From positions 148,687-186,793 of the forward strand of contig NZ_KB891807.1 in assembly GCF_000373565.1 (NCBI RefSeq): a DNA stretch of 38,107 bases, read 5' to 3'. This document shows, piece after piece, positions 30,998 through 38,107 of the stretch. Made by a program: the position numbers and the translations under genes. Each line of letters starts with the position of its first letter. The stretch's first letter is position 1. Origin of the DNA: Streptomyces sp. HmicA12. GTDB lineage: Bacteria; Actinomycetota; Actinomycetes; Streptomycetales; Streptomycetaceae. A model generated the notes under the pieces. It did no database searches. It worked only from the letters and a program-made list of their open reading frames with translations, and was not told where the DNA came from.

Positions 30998-31468
30998 ATG
31001 GAACCGCGACTCAACCTCTTCACCAGCCCGGTCCTCGGCAAGATCGTCAAGCATGTCATCGCGGCGGGCAAGGCCGCCGAGGACTCCGGTGTGCCCACGG
31101 CGACGCTGAACCTCGTCATGATCCGGGCCAGCCAGATCAACGGCTGTGCCGGCTGCCTCGACATGCACGTCAAGGACGCCGCCGCGGCCGGGGAGACGGC
31201 GGTCCGGCTCAGCCTGGTCGCCGCCTGGCGCGAGGCGAAGGTCTTCACCGACGCGGAGAAGGCCGCCCTGGAGCTGGCGGAGGCCGGCACCCGCATCGCC
31301 GACAGCGCCGGCGTCTCCGACGAGGTGTGGGCGAGGGCCGCCAAGCACTACGACGACGACCAGCTCGGCGCGCTGGTCGGATGCATCGCCGTGATCAACA
31401 CGTTCAACCGGTTCAACGTGATCACCCAGCAGCCCGCCGGTGACTACGTGGTCGGCATGTACAGCTGA
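30998..31468 (+). CDS. Carboxymuconolactone decarboxylase (AhpD-like) family protein
   Basis: The 156-aa protein belongs to the CMD/AhpD-like alkylhydroperoxidase group. The redox motif INGCAGCLDMHVKDA contains Cys50, Cys53 and His57, matching the CxxC...H active site that reduces peroxides. The helical core ALELAEAGTRIADSAGVSDEVW and IAVINTFNRFNVIT completes the fold. Members act in peroxide defence or as aromatic-acid decarboxylases. The CxxC favours a redox role. ATG 30998 has GAAGGA 7 bases upstream. The promoter matches the ECF41 consensus, which is typical of this gene family. A strong terminator follows. Confidence 0.92.
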   Translation: MEPRLNLFTSPVLGKIVKHVIAAGKAAEDSGVPTATLNLVMIRASQINGCAGCLDMHVKDAAAAGETAVRLSLVAAWREAKVFTDAEKAALELAEAGTRIADSAGVSDEVWARAAKHYDDDQLGALVGCIAVINTFNRFNVITQQPAGDYVVGMYS

Positions 31469-31484
31469 ACGGTCGCCGTACCGC

Positions 31485-31518
31485 GTCAGGGCCCGGCTCC
31501 ACGGAGCCGGGCCCTGAC
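31485..31518. terminator. Bidirectional terminator between the CMD gene and the peptide importer operon
   Basis: A perfect 15-bp stem (GTCAGGGCCCGGCTC at 31485-31499 against 31504-31518) with a 4-nt loop lies between the two converging stop codons (31468 and 31535). It is followed by CGTTCGTCC on the + strand. Confidence 0.9.
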
Positions 31519-31534
31519 CGTTCGTCCGTGTCCG

Positions 31535-32527
31535 CTATCCGGCCGCGACCCTGGCCGCCGCCCAGTGGCACGCCACCTGCGAACCGCTCCCGCCCGAGAG
31601 CACCGGCAGGTCCTCGGTGCGGCACGACGTCGCGACGCCCGCCCGCTCCGCCTCGCCGCTCGCCAGGATCTGGCAGCGCGCGTGGAAGCGGCAGCCGCCG
31701 GGGATGTCGGACGGATCCGGCGCCTCGCCCGTCAGCACCACGGGATCGCCCGGCGCCTCCGGCAGAACCGACAACAGGGCCTGCGTGTACGGGTGTTGGG
31801 GCGAGGTCAGGACGTCCTCGACCTTGCCCGTCTCCACGATCCGGCCCAGATACATCACCGCGACCCGGTCCGCGATGTTCCACGCGAGACCCAGGTCGTG
31901 GGTCACCACGAGCGCCGACAGGCCCAACTCCTCGCGCAGCTTGAGGATCAGCGCCAGGATCTCGCCGCGCACCGACGCGTCCAGGGACGCCACCGGCTCG
32001 TCCGCGACGATCAGTTCGGGGTCGAGGACCAGCGCGCCGGCGATCACGACACGCTGGCGCTGGCCGCCCGACAGCTCGTGCGGATAGCGCAGGAAGAAGC
32101 GCTCCGGCGGGCGAAGTCCCGCCCGCGACAGGGCACTTGCCACCGCCTCGCGTTCGTCGCCCGCGTACCCGTGGATGCGCAGCCCCTCCGCCACCGCGTC
32201 GTACACCGTGTGCCGCGGGTTGAGCGAGCCGCTCGGGTCCTGGAGGACCAGCTGGACGCGTTTGCGGTACGTCTTGAGCGCGCGCGAGGTGTAGTTCAGC
32301 GGCTCGCCCGCGAACGTGACCCGGCCCGACGTCGGCTTCTCCAGGCCGAGCAGCGTGCGCGCCAGACTCGTCTTGCCGCAGCCCGACTCGCCGACCAGGG
32401 CCACGATCTCGCCGGGCGCGATGTCCAGGTCGACACCGTCCACGGCCCGAGCGGGCGGGGCGCCGCGCCGGCCGGGGAACGTCAGCTGCAGCCGGTCCGC
32501 GCTCAGCAGGGGTTGTGTCTCCGTCAT
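31535..32527 (-). CDS. Oligopeptide ABC importer ATP-binding protein, OppF/DppF type
   Basis: The 330-aa cytosolic ATPase powers peptide import with its partner encoded just upstream. Visible motifs are Walker A GESGCGKT (46-53), the Q-loop LVLQDPSGSLNPRHTV, the signature LSGGQRQRVVIAGAL, Walker B ELIVADEP and the H-loop VVTHDLGLAW. The C-terminal oligo/dipeptide extension has CRFHARCQI, with Cys residues typical of the OppF/DppF [4Fe-4S]-like cluster region. ATG 32527 overlaps the stop of the preceding gene (ATGA). It is the last gene of a five-gene operon. A bidirectional terminator lies 16 bases past its stop. Confidence 0.93.
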   Translation of the reverse strand: MTETQPLLSADRLQLTFPGRRGAPPARAVDGVDLDIAPGEIVALVGESGCGKTSLARTLLGLEKPTSGRVTFAGEPLNYTSRALKTYRKRVQLVLQDPSGSLNPRHTVYDAVAEGLRIHGYAGDEREAVASALSRAGLRPPERFFLRYPHELSGGQRQRVVIAGALVLDPELIVADEPVASLDASVRGEILALILKLREELGLSALVVTHDLGLAWNIADRVAVMYLGRIVETGKVEDVLTSPQHPYTQALLSVLPEAPGDPVVLTGEAPDPSDIPGGCRFHARCQILASGEAERAGVATSCRTEDLPVLSGGSGSQVACHWAAARVAAG

Positions 32528-33519
32528 GCCGTCTTGCTCCCTGCCTCGACACCCTCCGCGGGCGCGTCGGTCGCACCCACGTGCACGCAGGCCGCCCGGC
32601 GGCCCGGGCCCGCCTCGCGCAGCACCTGGTCCTCGGTCGCGCACACGTCGAGCGCGACCGGGCAGCGCGGATGGAACGTACAGCCCGAAGGCAGCGCCGC
32701 CGGGTCCGGCGGGTCGCCGGGCAGGCCGCGCGGCGCGAACCGGGACGCCGGGTCGCCGATCGTCGGGAACGCGGCCGAGAGCGCCTTGCCGTACGGGTGC
32801 ACGGCGTTCTCGTAGACCTCGTCGGCCGGGCCCTCCTCGACGACGCGGCCCGCGTACATCACCGCGAGCCGGTCACAGGTGTCCGAGAGGACCGCCAGGT
32901 CGTGGCTGATCATGATGAGGCCGAGGTCCTGCTCCGCCACCAACTGCTCGATCAGGCGCAGGATCTGAGCCTGGATCATGACGTCGAGCGCGGTGGTCGG
33001 CTCGTCGGCGATGATCAGTTCCGGGTCGCAGGCGAGCGCCATCGCGATCATCACGCGCTGGCGCTGGCCGCCGGAGAGCTCGTGCGGGTAGGCGTTCGCC
33101 CGCGCCGCCGGAAGGCCCACGTGTTCCAGGAGTTCGGCGACCCGCTTCTTCGCGCCCTCCTGCGTGGCCTTCTTGTGCAGCAGGATCGGCTCGGCGATCT
33201 GGTCGCCGATGCGGTGGACCGCGTTGAGCGAGTGCATGGCGCCCTGGAAGACGATGGAGGCCCCGGCCCAGCGCACGGCGCGGACCCGGCCCCACTTCAT
33301 CGCCAGGACGTCCTCGCCGTTCAGCAGGATCTCGCCGGTGACCTTCGCGCCGGCGGGCAGCAGTCGCAGCAGCGCGAGCGCCAGTGTCGACTTGCCGCAG
33401 CCCGACTCGCCCGCGATGCCGAGCTTCTGGCCCGCCTCGACGGAGAGGTTCACGCCGCGGACGGCCCGCGCCCCTCCGGGGTAGGTGACTTCCAGGTTCT
33501 TGACCTGAAGCAGCGTCAT
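32524..33519 (-). CDS. Oligopeptide ABC importer ATP-binding protein, OppD/DppD type
   Basis: The 331-aa ATPase has Walker A GESGCGKS (about 37-44), the Q-loop VFQGAMHSLNAV, the signature LSGGQRQRVMIAMAL, Walker B ELIIADEPTTALD and the H-loop MISHDLAVLSD. The C-terminal oligopeptide-transport extension carries SGCTFHPRCPVALDVC, the Cys-containing motif of the OppD family. It pairs with the OppF-type protein to form the nucleotide-binding dimer. ATG 33519 overlaps the stop of the permease gene upstream, so translation is coupled. The reading frame extends upstream into the permease gene, but that stretch is out of frame with it and not coding. Confidence 0.93.
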   Translation of the reverse strand: MTLLQVKNLEVTYPGGARAVRGVNLSVEAGQKLGIAGESGCGKSTLALALLRLLPAGAKVTGEILLNGEDVLAMKWGRVRAVRWAGASIVFQGAMHSLNAVHRIGDQIAEPILLHKKATQEGAKKRVAELLEHVGLPAARANAYPHELSGGQRQRVMIAMALACDPELIIADEPTTALDVMIQAQILRLIEQLVAEQDLGLIMISHDLAVLSDTCDRLAVMYAGRVVEEGPADEVYENAVHPYGKALSAAFPTIGDPASRFAPRGLPGDPPDPAALPSGCTFHPRCPVALDVCATEDQVLREAGPGRRAACVHVGATDAPAEGVEAGSKTA

Positions 33520-34424
33520 GAGCGCGCCCCCAGCTTCGGGTTGAGGACGGCTTCGACGGCGCGGCCGCACAGGGTGAAGGAGAGCGCGACGATCGCGATG
33601 GCGATGCCGGGCGGGGCCAGGTACCACCAGTCGCCCGCGCTGACGGCGCCCGCCTCGCGCGCGTCCTGGAGCATGCCGCCCCAGGAGGTGACCGTCGGGT
33701 CGGACAGGCCGAGGAAGGCGAGCGTCGCCTCGGTGAGGATCGCTGAGGAGATGATCATCGTGGTCTGGGCGAGGACCAGTGGCATCACGTTCGGCAGCAC
33801 GTGCCGGGTCATGATGTGGCTGTGGCCGCCGCCGAGCGCGCGGGCCCGCTCGATGTACGGGCGGGACTCGACGGCCAGCGTCTGGGCGCGCACGAGCCGG
33901 GCCGTGGTCGGCCAGGTCGTCACGCCGATCGCGATGATGACGGTCCACATGGAGCGGTCCATCACCGTGGCGAGCGCGATCGCGAGGACCAGCGTCGGCA
34001 TGACGAGGAACCAGTCCGTGATCCGCATCAGGACCGTGGAGAACCAGCCGCGGTAGTGCCCCGCCACGATCCCGACGAGCGTGCCGATCGCCACGCACAG
34101 GAACGCGGCCAGCAGTCCGACGGTGAGCGAGATCCGCGATCCGTAGACCAGGAGCGCGAGCACGCTGCGGCCGAACTGGTCGGTGCCGAGCGGGAATTCA
34201 CCGCTCGGGCTCTCCAGCGGGCCGCCGGGCGCGTCGGTGACGGACAGGGCGTCCTCGCCGACCACGACCGGCGCGAGCAGGGCGATCAGCGCGATCAGGA
34301 CGAGCAGCCCGAGGCCCCACAGGCCTTCCTTGTGGGAGCGGTACGAGCGCCAGAACCGGGCCAGGGACTGGCGCTTGCGGGCGCGTGCCAGCGCGCGGGG
34401 ATTGCTTACGGCTTGGGTCGTCAT
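33516..34424 (-). CDS. Oligopeptide ABC importer permease, DppC/OppC type
   Basis: The 302-aa inner-membrane permease has a basic cytoplasmic N-terminus, a first helix at about 35-55 (GLWGLGLLVLIALIALLAPVV), then the DQFGRSVLALLVYGSRISL segment typical of OppC and five further helices. The EAA loop involved in coupling to the ATPases is ERARALGGGHSHIMTRHVLPNV. It forms the channel with the DppB-type subunit. ATG 34424 overlaps the dppB-type stop (ATGA). All four downstream junctions of the operon use such overlaps except that after the binding-protein gene. Confidence 0.93.
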   Translation of the reverse strand: MTTQAVSNPRALARARKRQSLARFWRSYRSHKEGLWGLGLLVLIALIALLAPVVVGEDALSVTDAPGGPLESPSGEFPLGTDQFGRSVLALLVYGSRISLTVGLLAAFLCVAIGTLVGIVAGHYRGWFSTVLMRITDWFLVMPTLVLAIALATVMDRSMWTVIIAIGVTTWPTTARLVRAQTLAVESRPYIERARALGGGHSHIMTRHVLPNVMPLVLAQTTMIISSAILTEATLAFLGLSDPTVTSWGGMLQDAREAGAVSAGDWWYLAPPGIAIAIVALSFTLCGRAVEAVLNPKLGARS

Positions 34425-35509
34425 CGGCCCACCCTCGGGTCGAGCAGCGGATAGAGGATGTCGGCGAGGGTGTTCGCCAGGATCACCGCGGTGGCGAAGA
34501 CGAAGAACAGGCCCTGGACGAGCGGGAGATCGGGCACGGACAGCGCCTGGTAGAAGAGGCCGCCGAGGCCCGGCCAGGAGAAGACCGTCTCGACGAGGAT
34601 CTGGCCGGCCACCACGTGCCCCAGGTTCACGAACATCAGCGTGAACGTCGGCAGCATCGCGTTCGGCACGGCGTGCTTGCGGCGGACGAGGTCGTCCCGC
34701 AGGCCCTTGGCCCGCGCGGTCGTCAGATAGTCGCTGCCCATCTCGTCGAGCAGCGAGGAACGCATCACGAGGAGCGTCTGCGCGTACCCGACCGCGACCA
34801 GCGTGATCACCGGCAGGACCAGATGGTGCGCGACGTCGAGGATGTACGCGAATCCGGTCTCGCCGCCCGTTTCGAGGCCGCCGGTCGGGAACAGGCCCGG
34901 GATCGGGCCGATGCCGACGGCGAAGACGATGATGAGGAGCAGACCCAGCCAGAACGACGGGATCGAGTACAGGGTCAGCGCGAACGCCGTGTTGAACCGG
35001 TCGGACTTCGAGCCGTTGCGCCACGCCGTGCGCGTGCCGAGCCACAGGCCCAGCGCCGAGTACAGGACGTAGGCGGTGCCGGTGAGCAGCAGCGTCGCCG
35101 GGAGCGCGTCGGTGATCTTGTCCATCACCGGGGTGTGGAACTGGTACGAGATGCCGAAGTCACCGGAGAGCGCGTCCCCGATGTACGACGTGAACTGCTT
35201 CCACATCGGCTGGTCGAGGCCGTACTGGTGGCGCAGGTTCTCCAGCTGCTCCGTGGAGACCTTGCGGCCGCCGGTCATCTGCTTGACCGGGTCGGACGGG
35301 ATGAGCCGGAAGAGGAAGAAGCTGGTGACGAGGACGGCGAAGAGGGAGACGGCCGCGCCCAGGATCTTCGTCGCCGCGTACTGGAGGTAGGCCTTGGTGT
35401 TGCGGGCCCGCGGGCCGCGGGCGGCCGACGACGCCCCCACCGGTGCGGTGGGGTCGCCGTCGGAGCCGTCCGCGGGCTGCACGAGCGCCGGAGTGCTGTC
35501 AGCTGTCAT
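34421..35509 (-). CDS. Oligopeptide ABC importer permease, DppB/OppB type
   Basis: The 362-aa permease has about 45 extra hydrophilic N-terminal residues (MTADSTPALVQPADGSDG) ahead of the standard first helix (ILGAAVSLFAVLVTSFFLFRLIP). The PSDPVKQMTGG and LRHQYGLDQPMWKQF segment follows the DppB pattern. The EAA loop is LTTARAKGLRDDLVRRKHAVPNAM. Six helices are predicted by eye. ATG 35509 is the first in frame. An 86-base gap separates it from the binding-protein gene upstream. The N-terminal extension is unusual in length compared with the E. coli type and may be a Streptomyces feature. Confidence 0.92.
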   Translation of the reverse strand: MTADSTPALVQPADGSDGDPTAPVGASSAARGPRARNTKAYLQYAATKILGAAVSLFAVLVTSFFLFRLIPSDPVKQMTGGRKVSTEQLENLRHQYGLDQPMWKQFTSYIGDALSGDFGISYQFHTPVMDKITDALPATLLLTGTAYVLYSALGLWLGTRTAWRNGSKSDRFNTAFALTLYSIPSFWLGLLLIIVFAVGIGPIPGLFPTGGLETGGETGFAYILDVAHHLVLPVITLVAVGYAQTLLVMRSSLLDEMGSDYLTTARAKGLRDDLVRRKHAVPNAMLPTFTLMFVNLGHVVAGQILVETVFSWPGLGGLFYQALSVPDLPLVQGLFFVFATAVILANTLADILYPLLDPRVGR

Positions 35510-35595
35510 GGTTCGTGCGTTCTCTGCTGGTGACTCTGCGGTTCATGCGAACTCTCGTTACTCGTGCAGGTGTGGAGCCCGGGTGATCGGTGGTG

Positions 35596-37482
35596 CTACT
35601 CGCGGTCGTCCGCCGTGGTCCGGCGGCGCATCGCGAAGAAGACACCGCCGCCGATGACGACGAGCGCGGCGATCACGATGCCGATGACGACACCGGTGTT
35701 GCTGGAGGAACCCGAGTCGTCACTGTCGGACGCGGACGCCGGAACCGCCGACCACCAGCTCCAATACCCGTCCTGGCCGTAGATGTTGCCGGCCGCGGTG
35801 GGCATCGTCTCGATCGACTTGATCTGGTCCGTGCGGTACGCCTCGACGGCGTTCGGGTACGCCATGACGTTCATGTACCCGGAGTCGTACAGCCACGACT
35901 CCATCTGCTTGACGTAATCGGCACGCTTGGCCGGGTCGTACTCGGCGAGCTGCTTGTTGTAGAGGCCGTCGAACGTCTTGTCGCAGATGCCGTTGTCGGT
36001 CTGGGCGATCTCCTTGGGCTTCGCGGGGAGCGCGGCGCAGGTGTGGATGCCGAGCACGAAGTCCGGGTCCGGGTTGACCGACCAGCCGTCGAAGGCGAGG
36101 TCGTACTCACCGGCGTACCAGGGCACGGAGACGTCGTCGACGCAGTTCAGCTTGAGGCCGACGCCGATCTTGCCCCACCACTCCTTGAGGTACTTGCCGA
36201 CCGCCTTGTCGTTCGGGTCGGTGGCGTGGCACAGCATGCGCAGGTCGATCGGCTTGCCGTCCTTGCCGACGCGCTTGCCGTCCTTCAGCTTGTAGCCCGC
36301 GTCGTCCATCATCTTGGCCGCGGCGTCGGCGTCGTAGGACAGCTTCTGGTCGCCCGACGGCTGCCAGAAGTAGTCCTTGAAGCGCGGCGGGATGTAGCCC
36401 GCGCCCTCGACGGCGTGGCCCTGGAAGACCTTGTCGACGATGGTCTTGGTGTCGACGGCCCTGAACAGCGCCTGGCGGAACTCCTTGTCGGACAGCGCCT
36501 TGTTGCCGTCGCCGAACTTCTCGCCGCTCTTGGTCTGCCAGCCCGGGTTGACCGCGATCGCGTAGAAGCGGCGGCCCGGACCCTCGTTGACCTTGATGTT
36601 CTTCTCGCCCTTGAGGGACGCCGCCTGGGCGGGCGTCAGGGCGGGGGAACCGGCGACGAAGGAGACCTCGCCCTTGCGCAGGGCGGCGACCGCGCCGTCC
36701 TGGTCCTTGTACGTCTTGAAGACGATCTCGTCGAACTGCGGCTTGCCGGTCTTGCGCCAGAAGTCCTTGTTGACCCGCAGCTTCACGTACTGGTCGGCCT
36801 TGTAGTCCGTCAGGACGAACGGGCCGTTGCCGACGATCGGGAACTTCTTGTCGTTGTTGAACTTCGAGTAGTCCTTGACGTCCTTCCAGATGTGCTCGGG
36901 CACGATCGGGACGTCGAGCGAGGTCATCGTCGCCTGCGGCTTCTTCAGCTCGATGACGAGCCGGGTGTCGCTGGGGGCCGTGACCTTCTTGAAGTTGCCC
37001 ACGAACGAACCGTTGGCCGTGGCCGCCGCGTCGTCCGTCATCATCTTGTTGAACGTGAAGGCCGCGTCGTGCGCGGTGGCCTTCTCACCGTCCGACCACT
37101 TGGAATTGGAGCGGATGGTGTACGTCCACGTCAGCTTGTCCGCGGAGGGCTTCCACTGGGTGGCGAAGCCCGGGACGACGTGGTTGTCCTTCGGGTCGTA
37201 GTTGGTCAGGTACTCGTACATCAGGCGGTGGATGCTGGTACTGACCAGGCGTGACGCCAGGAACGGGCTCAGCGAGTCGACGCTCTGCGCGAGCGCCACG
37301 GTGAGGACCTTCTTGCCGCCGTCGTCGGCGGCCCTGGCCTCCTGCGGGGCCGGGTTCAGCGGCGTGGCCAGGCCCGCCGTCAACGTGAATGCCGCGGCCC
37401 CGGATGCCAGGAGTACCCGCATGCCTCGTCGGTTCGTTCTGTGGTGCTGATCTTGCACATCTCGCTGAGCTTTCGTGGCCAT
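35596..37482 (-). CDS. Peptide ABC transporter substrate-binding protein with C-terminal membrane anchor
   Basis: The 628-aa protein of solute-binding family 5 captures peptides outside the cell for the permeases encoded downstream. A Sec signal lies at about residues 18-50 (RGMRVLLASGAAAFTLTAGL) with no lipobox Cys. The mature domain has LTVALAQSVDSLSPF, WTYTIRSNSKWSDGE and KFPIVGNGPFVLTDY. The last 60 residues differ from normal binding proteins. A Ser/Asp linker (SASDSDDSGSSSN) leads to a hydrophobic helix (about 596-618, GVVIGIVIAALVVIGGGVFF) and a positive tail (MRRRT). It is therefore anchored at its C-terminus rather than by N-terminal lipidation. ATG 37482 has GAGGTG 9 bases upstream. 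It is the first gene of the operon. Confidence 0.93.
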   Translation of the reverse strand: MATKAQRDVQDQHHRTNRRGMRVLLASGAAAFTLTAGLATPLNPAPQEARAADDGGKKVLTVALAQSVDSLSPFLASRLVSTSIHRLMYEYLTNYDPKDNHVVPGFATQWKPSADKLTWTYTIRSNSKWSDGEKATAHDAAFTFNKMMTDDAAATANGSFVGNFKKVTAPSDTRLVIELKKPQATMTSLDVPIVPEHIWKDVKDYSKFNNDKKFPIVGNGPFVLTDYKADQYVKLRVNKDFWRKTGKPQFDEIVFKTYKDQDGAVAALRKGEVSFVAGSPALTPAQAASLKGEKNIKVNEGPGRRFYAIAVNPGWQTKSGEKFGDGNKALSDKEFRQALFRAVDTKTIVDKVFQGHAVEGAGYIPPRFKDYFWQPSGDQKLSYDADAAAKMMDDAGYKLKDGKRVGKDGKPIDLRMLCHATDPNDKAVGKYLKEWWGKIGVGLKLNCVDDVSVPWYAGEYDLAFDGWSVNPDPDFVLGIHTCAALPAKPKEIAQTDNGICDKTFDGLYNKQLAEYDPAKRADYVKQMESWLYDSGYMNVMAYPNAVEAYRTDQIKSIETMPTAAGNIYGQDGYWSWWSAVPASASDSDDSGSSSNTGVVIGIVIAALVVIGGGVFFAMRRRTTADDRE

Positions 37483-37532
37483 GGGGCGGACACCTCGCGT
37501 CGGGACTCTCACAGCAGGCTGAATGAAGTGAG

Positions 37533-37563
37533 TGTCTATCAGCGGCTGTTGACGCACGTCAAC
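37533..37563 (-). promoter_or_regulatory. Promoter and palindromic operator of the peptide importer operon
   Basis: On the reverse strand TTGACG (37557-37562) and TAGACA (37533-37538) are 18 bases apart, a good match to vegetative (HrdB-type) promoters. The -35 is embedded in a palindrome, GTTGACG-CA-CGTCAAC (37548-37563 on the + strand), which could be a repressor site. Start of transcription would be about 45 bases before the ATG at 37482. Confidence 0.65.
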
Positions 37564-37690
37564 GGCAGGTGAACCCCATGTGGCCTGCGGAAATAACGAG
37601 TTGACCCGCATTTCACGCACATTGGTAGAGACCTCTGACGCTTTGCAGGCCAGGGAGTGGCGCCGTAATGGACTTATCCGCTCTATGTAC

Positions 37691-37729
37691 GTGAAAGGCC
37701 CGCACCGTCCAACGGTGCGGGCCTTTCAC
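37691..37729 (-). terminator. Terminator of the ParA-like gene
   Basis: GTGAAAGGCCCGCACCGT (37691-37708) pairs perfectly with 37712-37729, an 18-bp stem with a 3-nt loop, 20 bases after the stop of the gene entering from the right edge. Confidence 0.9.
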
Positions 37730-37748
37730 GGAGTTGGGCAAATCGTTG

Positions 37749-38107
37749 TCACTGCTGCGGGGGAGGCGGGGGCGGAGGAGCCTGCCAGCCCGGTTGCGGG
37801 CCGGGCTGACCGGGCTGCGGTTGCTGCGGCGGCTGGGAGTACTGCGGCGGTGGCGGGCCTTGCGGCGGCACTCCCTGCGGCGGGTAGGGGGCCTGGGTGG
37901 CGGGAGCGGCCGGGGCGGCGGGCTGGCCCTGGTGGGGCTGCTGCTGCGCGTAGCCCCTCTGCTGCTGCGCGCGTGTCGCGAATCCCTCGGCGACCAGTGC
38001 GGAGAGGTTGAAGTACGCCTCCCGCACCTTGGGGCGCATCATGTCGAGGTTGACCTCGGCGCCGGCCGCCAGGTGCTCGTCGAAGGGGATCACGACGACG
38101 CCGCGGC
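37749..38107 (-). CDS. 3' end of a ParA/MinD-like protein with Pro/Gln-rich tail (partial)
   Basis: The visible C-terminal 118 or so residues begin with RGVVVIPFDEHLAAGAEVNL, then MMRPKVREAYFNLSALVAEGF, and end in about 75 residues rich in Pro, Gln and Gly (PPPQYSQPPQQPQPGQPGP). The first part resembles the last helix and strand of MinD/ParA-like ATPases found near actinobacterial type VII secretion (ESX) genes. The start and the ATP-binding motifs lie beyond the window, so this rests on a short segment. No internal start is real: the frame remains open to the window edge, and the GTG at 38093 falls inside the conserved part. Confidence 0.6.
   Translation of the reverse strand, partial: RGVVVIPFDEHLAAGAEVNLDMMRPKVREAYFNLSALVAEGFATRAQQQRGYAQQQPHQGQPAAPAAPATQAPYPPQGVPPQGPPPPQYSQPPQQPQPGQPGPQPGWQAPPPPPPPQQ

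Overview
The window is chromosomal DNA from a high-GC actinomycete and is almost certainly Streptomyces. Evidence for this is the very high G+C with third-position bias, the GTG starts with GGAG-type ribosome binding sites, an initiation factor IF2 with a very long Ala/Pro/Gly/Arg linker, the gene order dxr - rip1-type protease - ispG - proS - rimP - nusA - ylxR - infB - ylxP - rbfA - truB, and several copies of a GCGCAGTTCCCCGCGCC-type intergenic inverted repeat that I associate with Streptomyces. No rRNA, tRNA, insertion sequence, prophage or CRISPR array was seen.

Layout. 1-5.65 kb: an aldehyde dehydrogenase, a stand-alone STAS protein (reverse), two paralogous small secreted proteins (reverse) sharing a conserved upstream block, and a large acyl-CoA dehydrogenase. 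5.8-14.6 kb: a small membrane protein, then dxr and a site-2 protease (start and stop codons overlapping), ispG, two GNAT acetyltransferases, proS and a third GNAT. 14.6-16.5 kb (reverse): a lipoprotein, a DUF4439 ferritin-like protein and an APH-fold protein that has lost its catalytic residues. 16.7-23.7 kb: the translation/transcription operon rimP-nusA-ylxR-infB-ylxP-rbfA-truB. 23.9-29.8 kb: three accessory genes inserted between truB and ribF. These are a trypsin-fold/STAND-NTPase fusion whose nucleophile is Ala, an MFS transporter, and a divergent HxlR regulator fused to a peroxiredoxin-like domain. 29.9-31.5 kb: ribF and an AhpD-like CxxC protein preceded by an exact match to the ECF41 sigma promoter consensus. 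31.5-37.5 kb (reverse): a complete five-gene oligopeptide ABC importer whose binding protein has a C-terminal membrane anchor. 37.75 kb to the end: the 3' end of a ParA/MinD-like gene with a Pro/Gln-rich tail.

How the parts work together. dxr and ispG supply two steps of the MEP isoprenoid pathway. The infB operon makes ribosome maturation factors (RimP, RbfA), NusA, IF2 and tRNA pseudouridine-55 synthase. RibF makes FMN and FAD, which would serve flavoenzymes such as the acyl-CoA dehydrogenase here.

The most notable observations are the probable pseudoprotease-STAND fusion, the HxlR-peroxiredoxin fusion with an inverted-repeat operator, a chain of three ATGA-linked mini-ORFs ahead of infB, the solitary ECF41-type promoter, the APH pseudokinase, and the paired secreted proteins with a shared promoter block.
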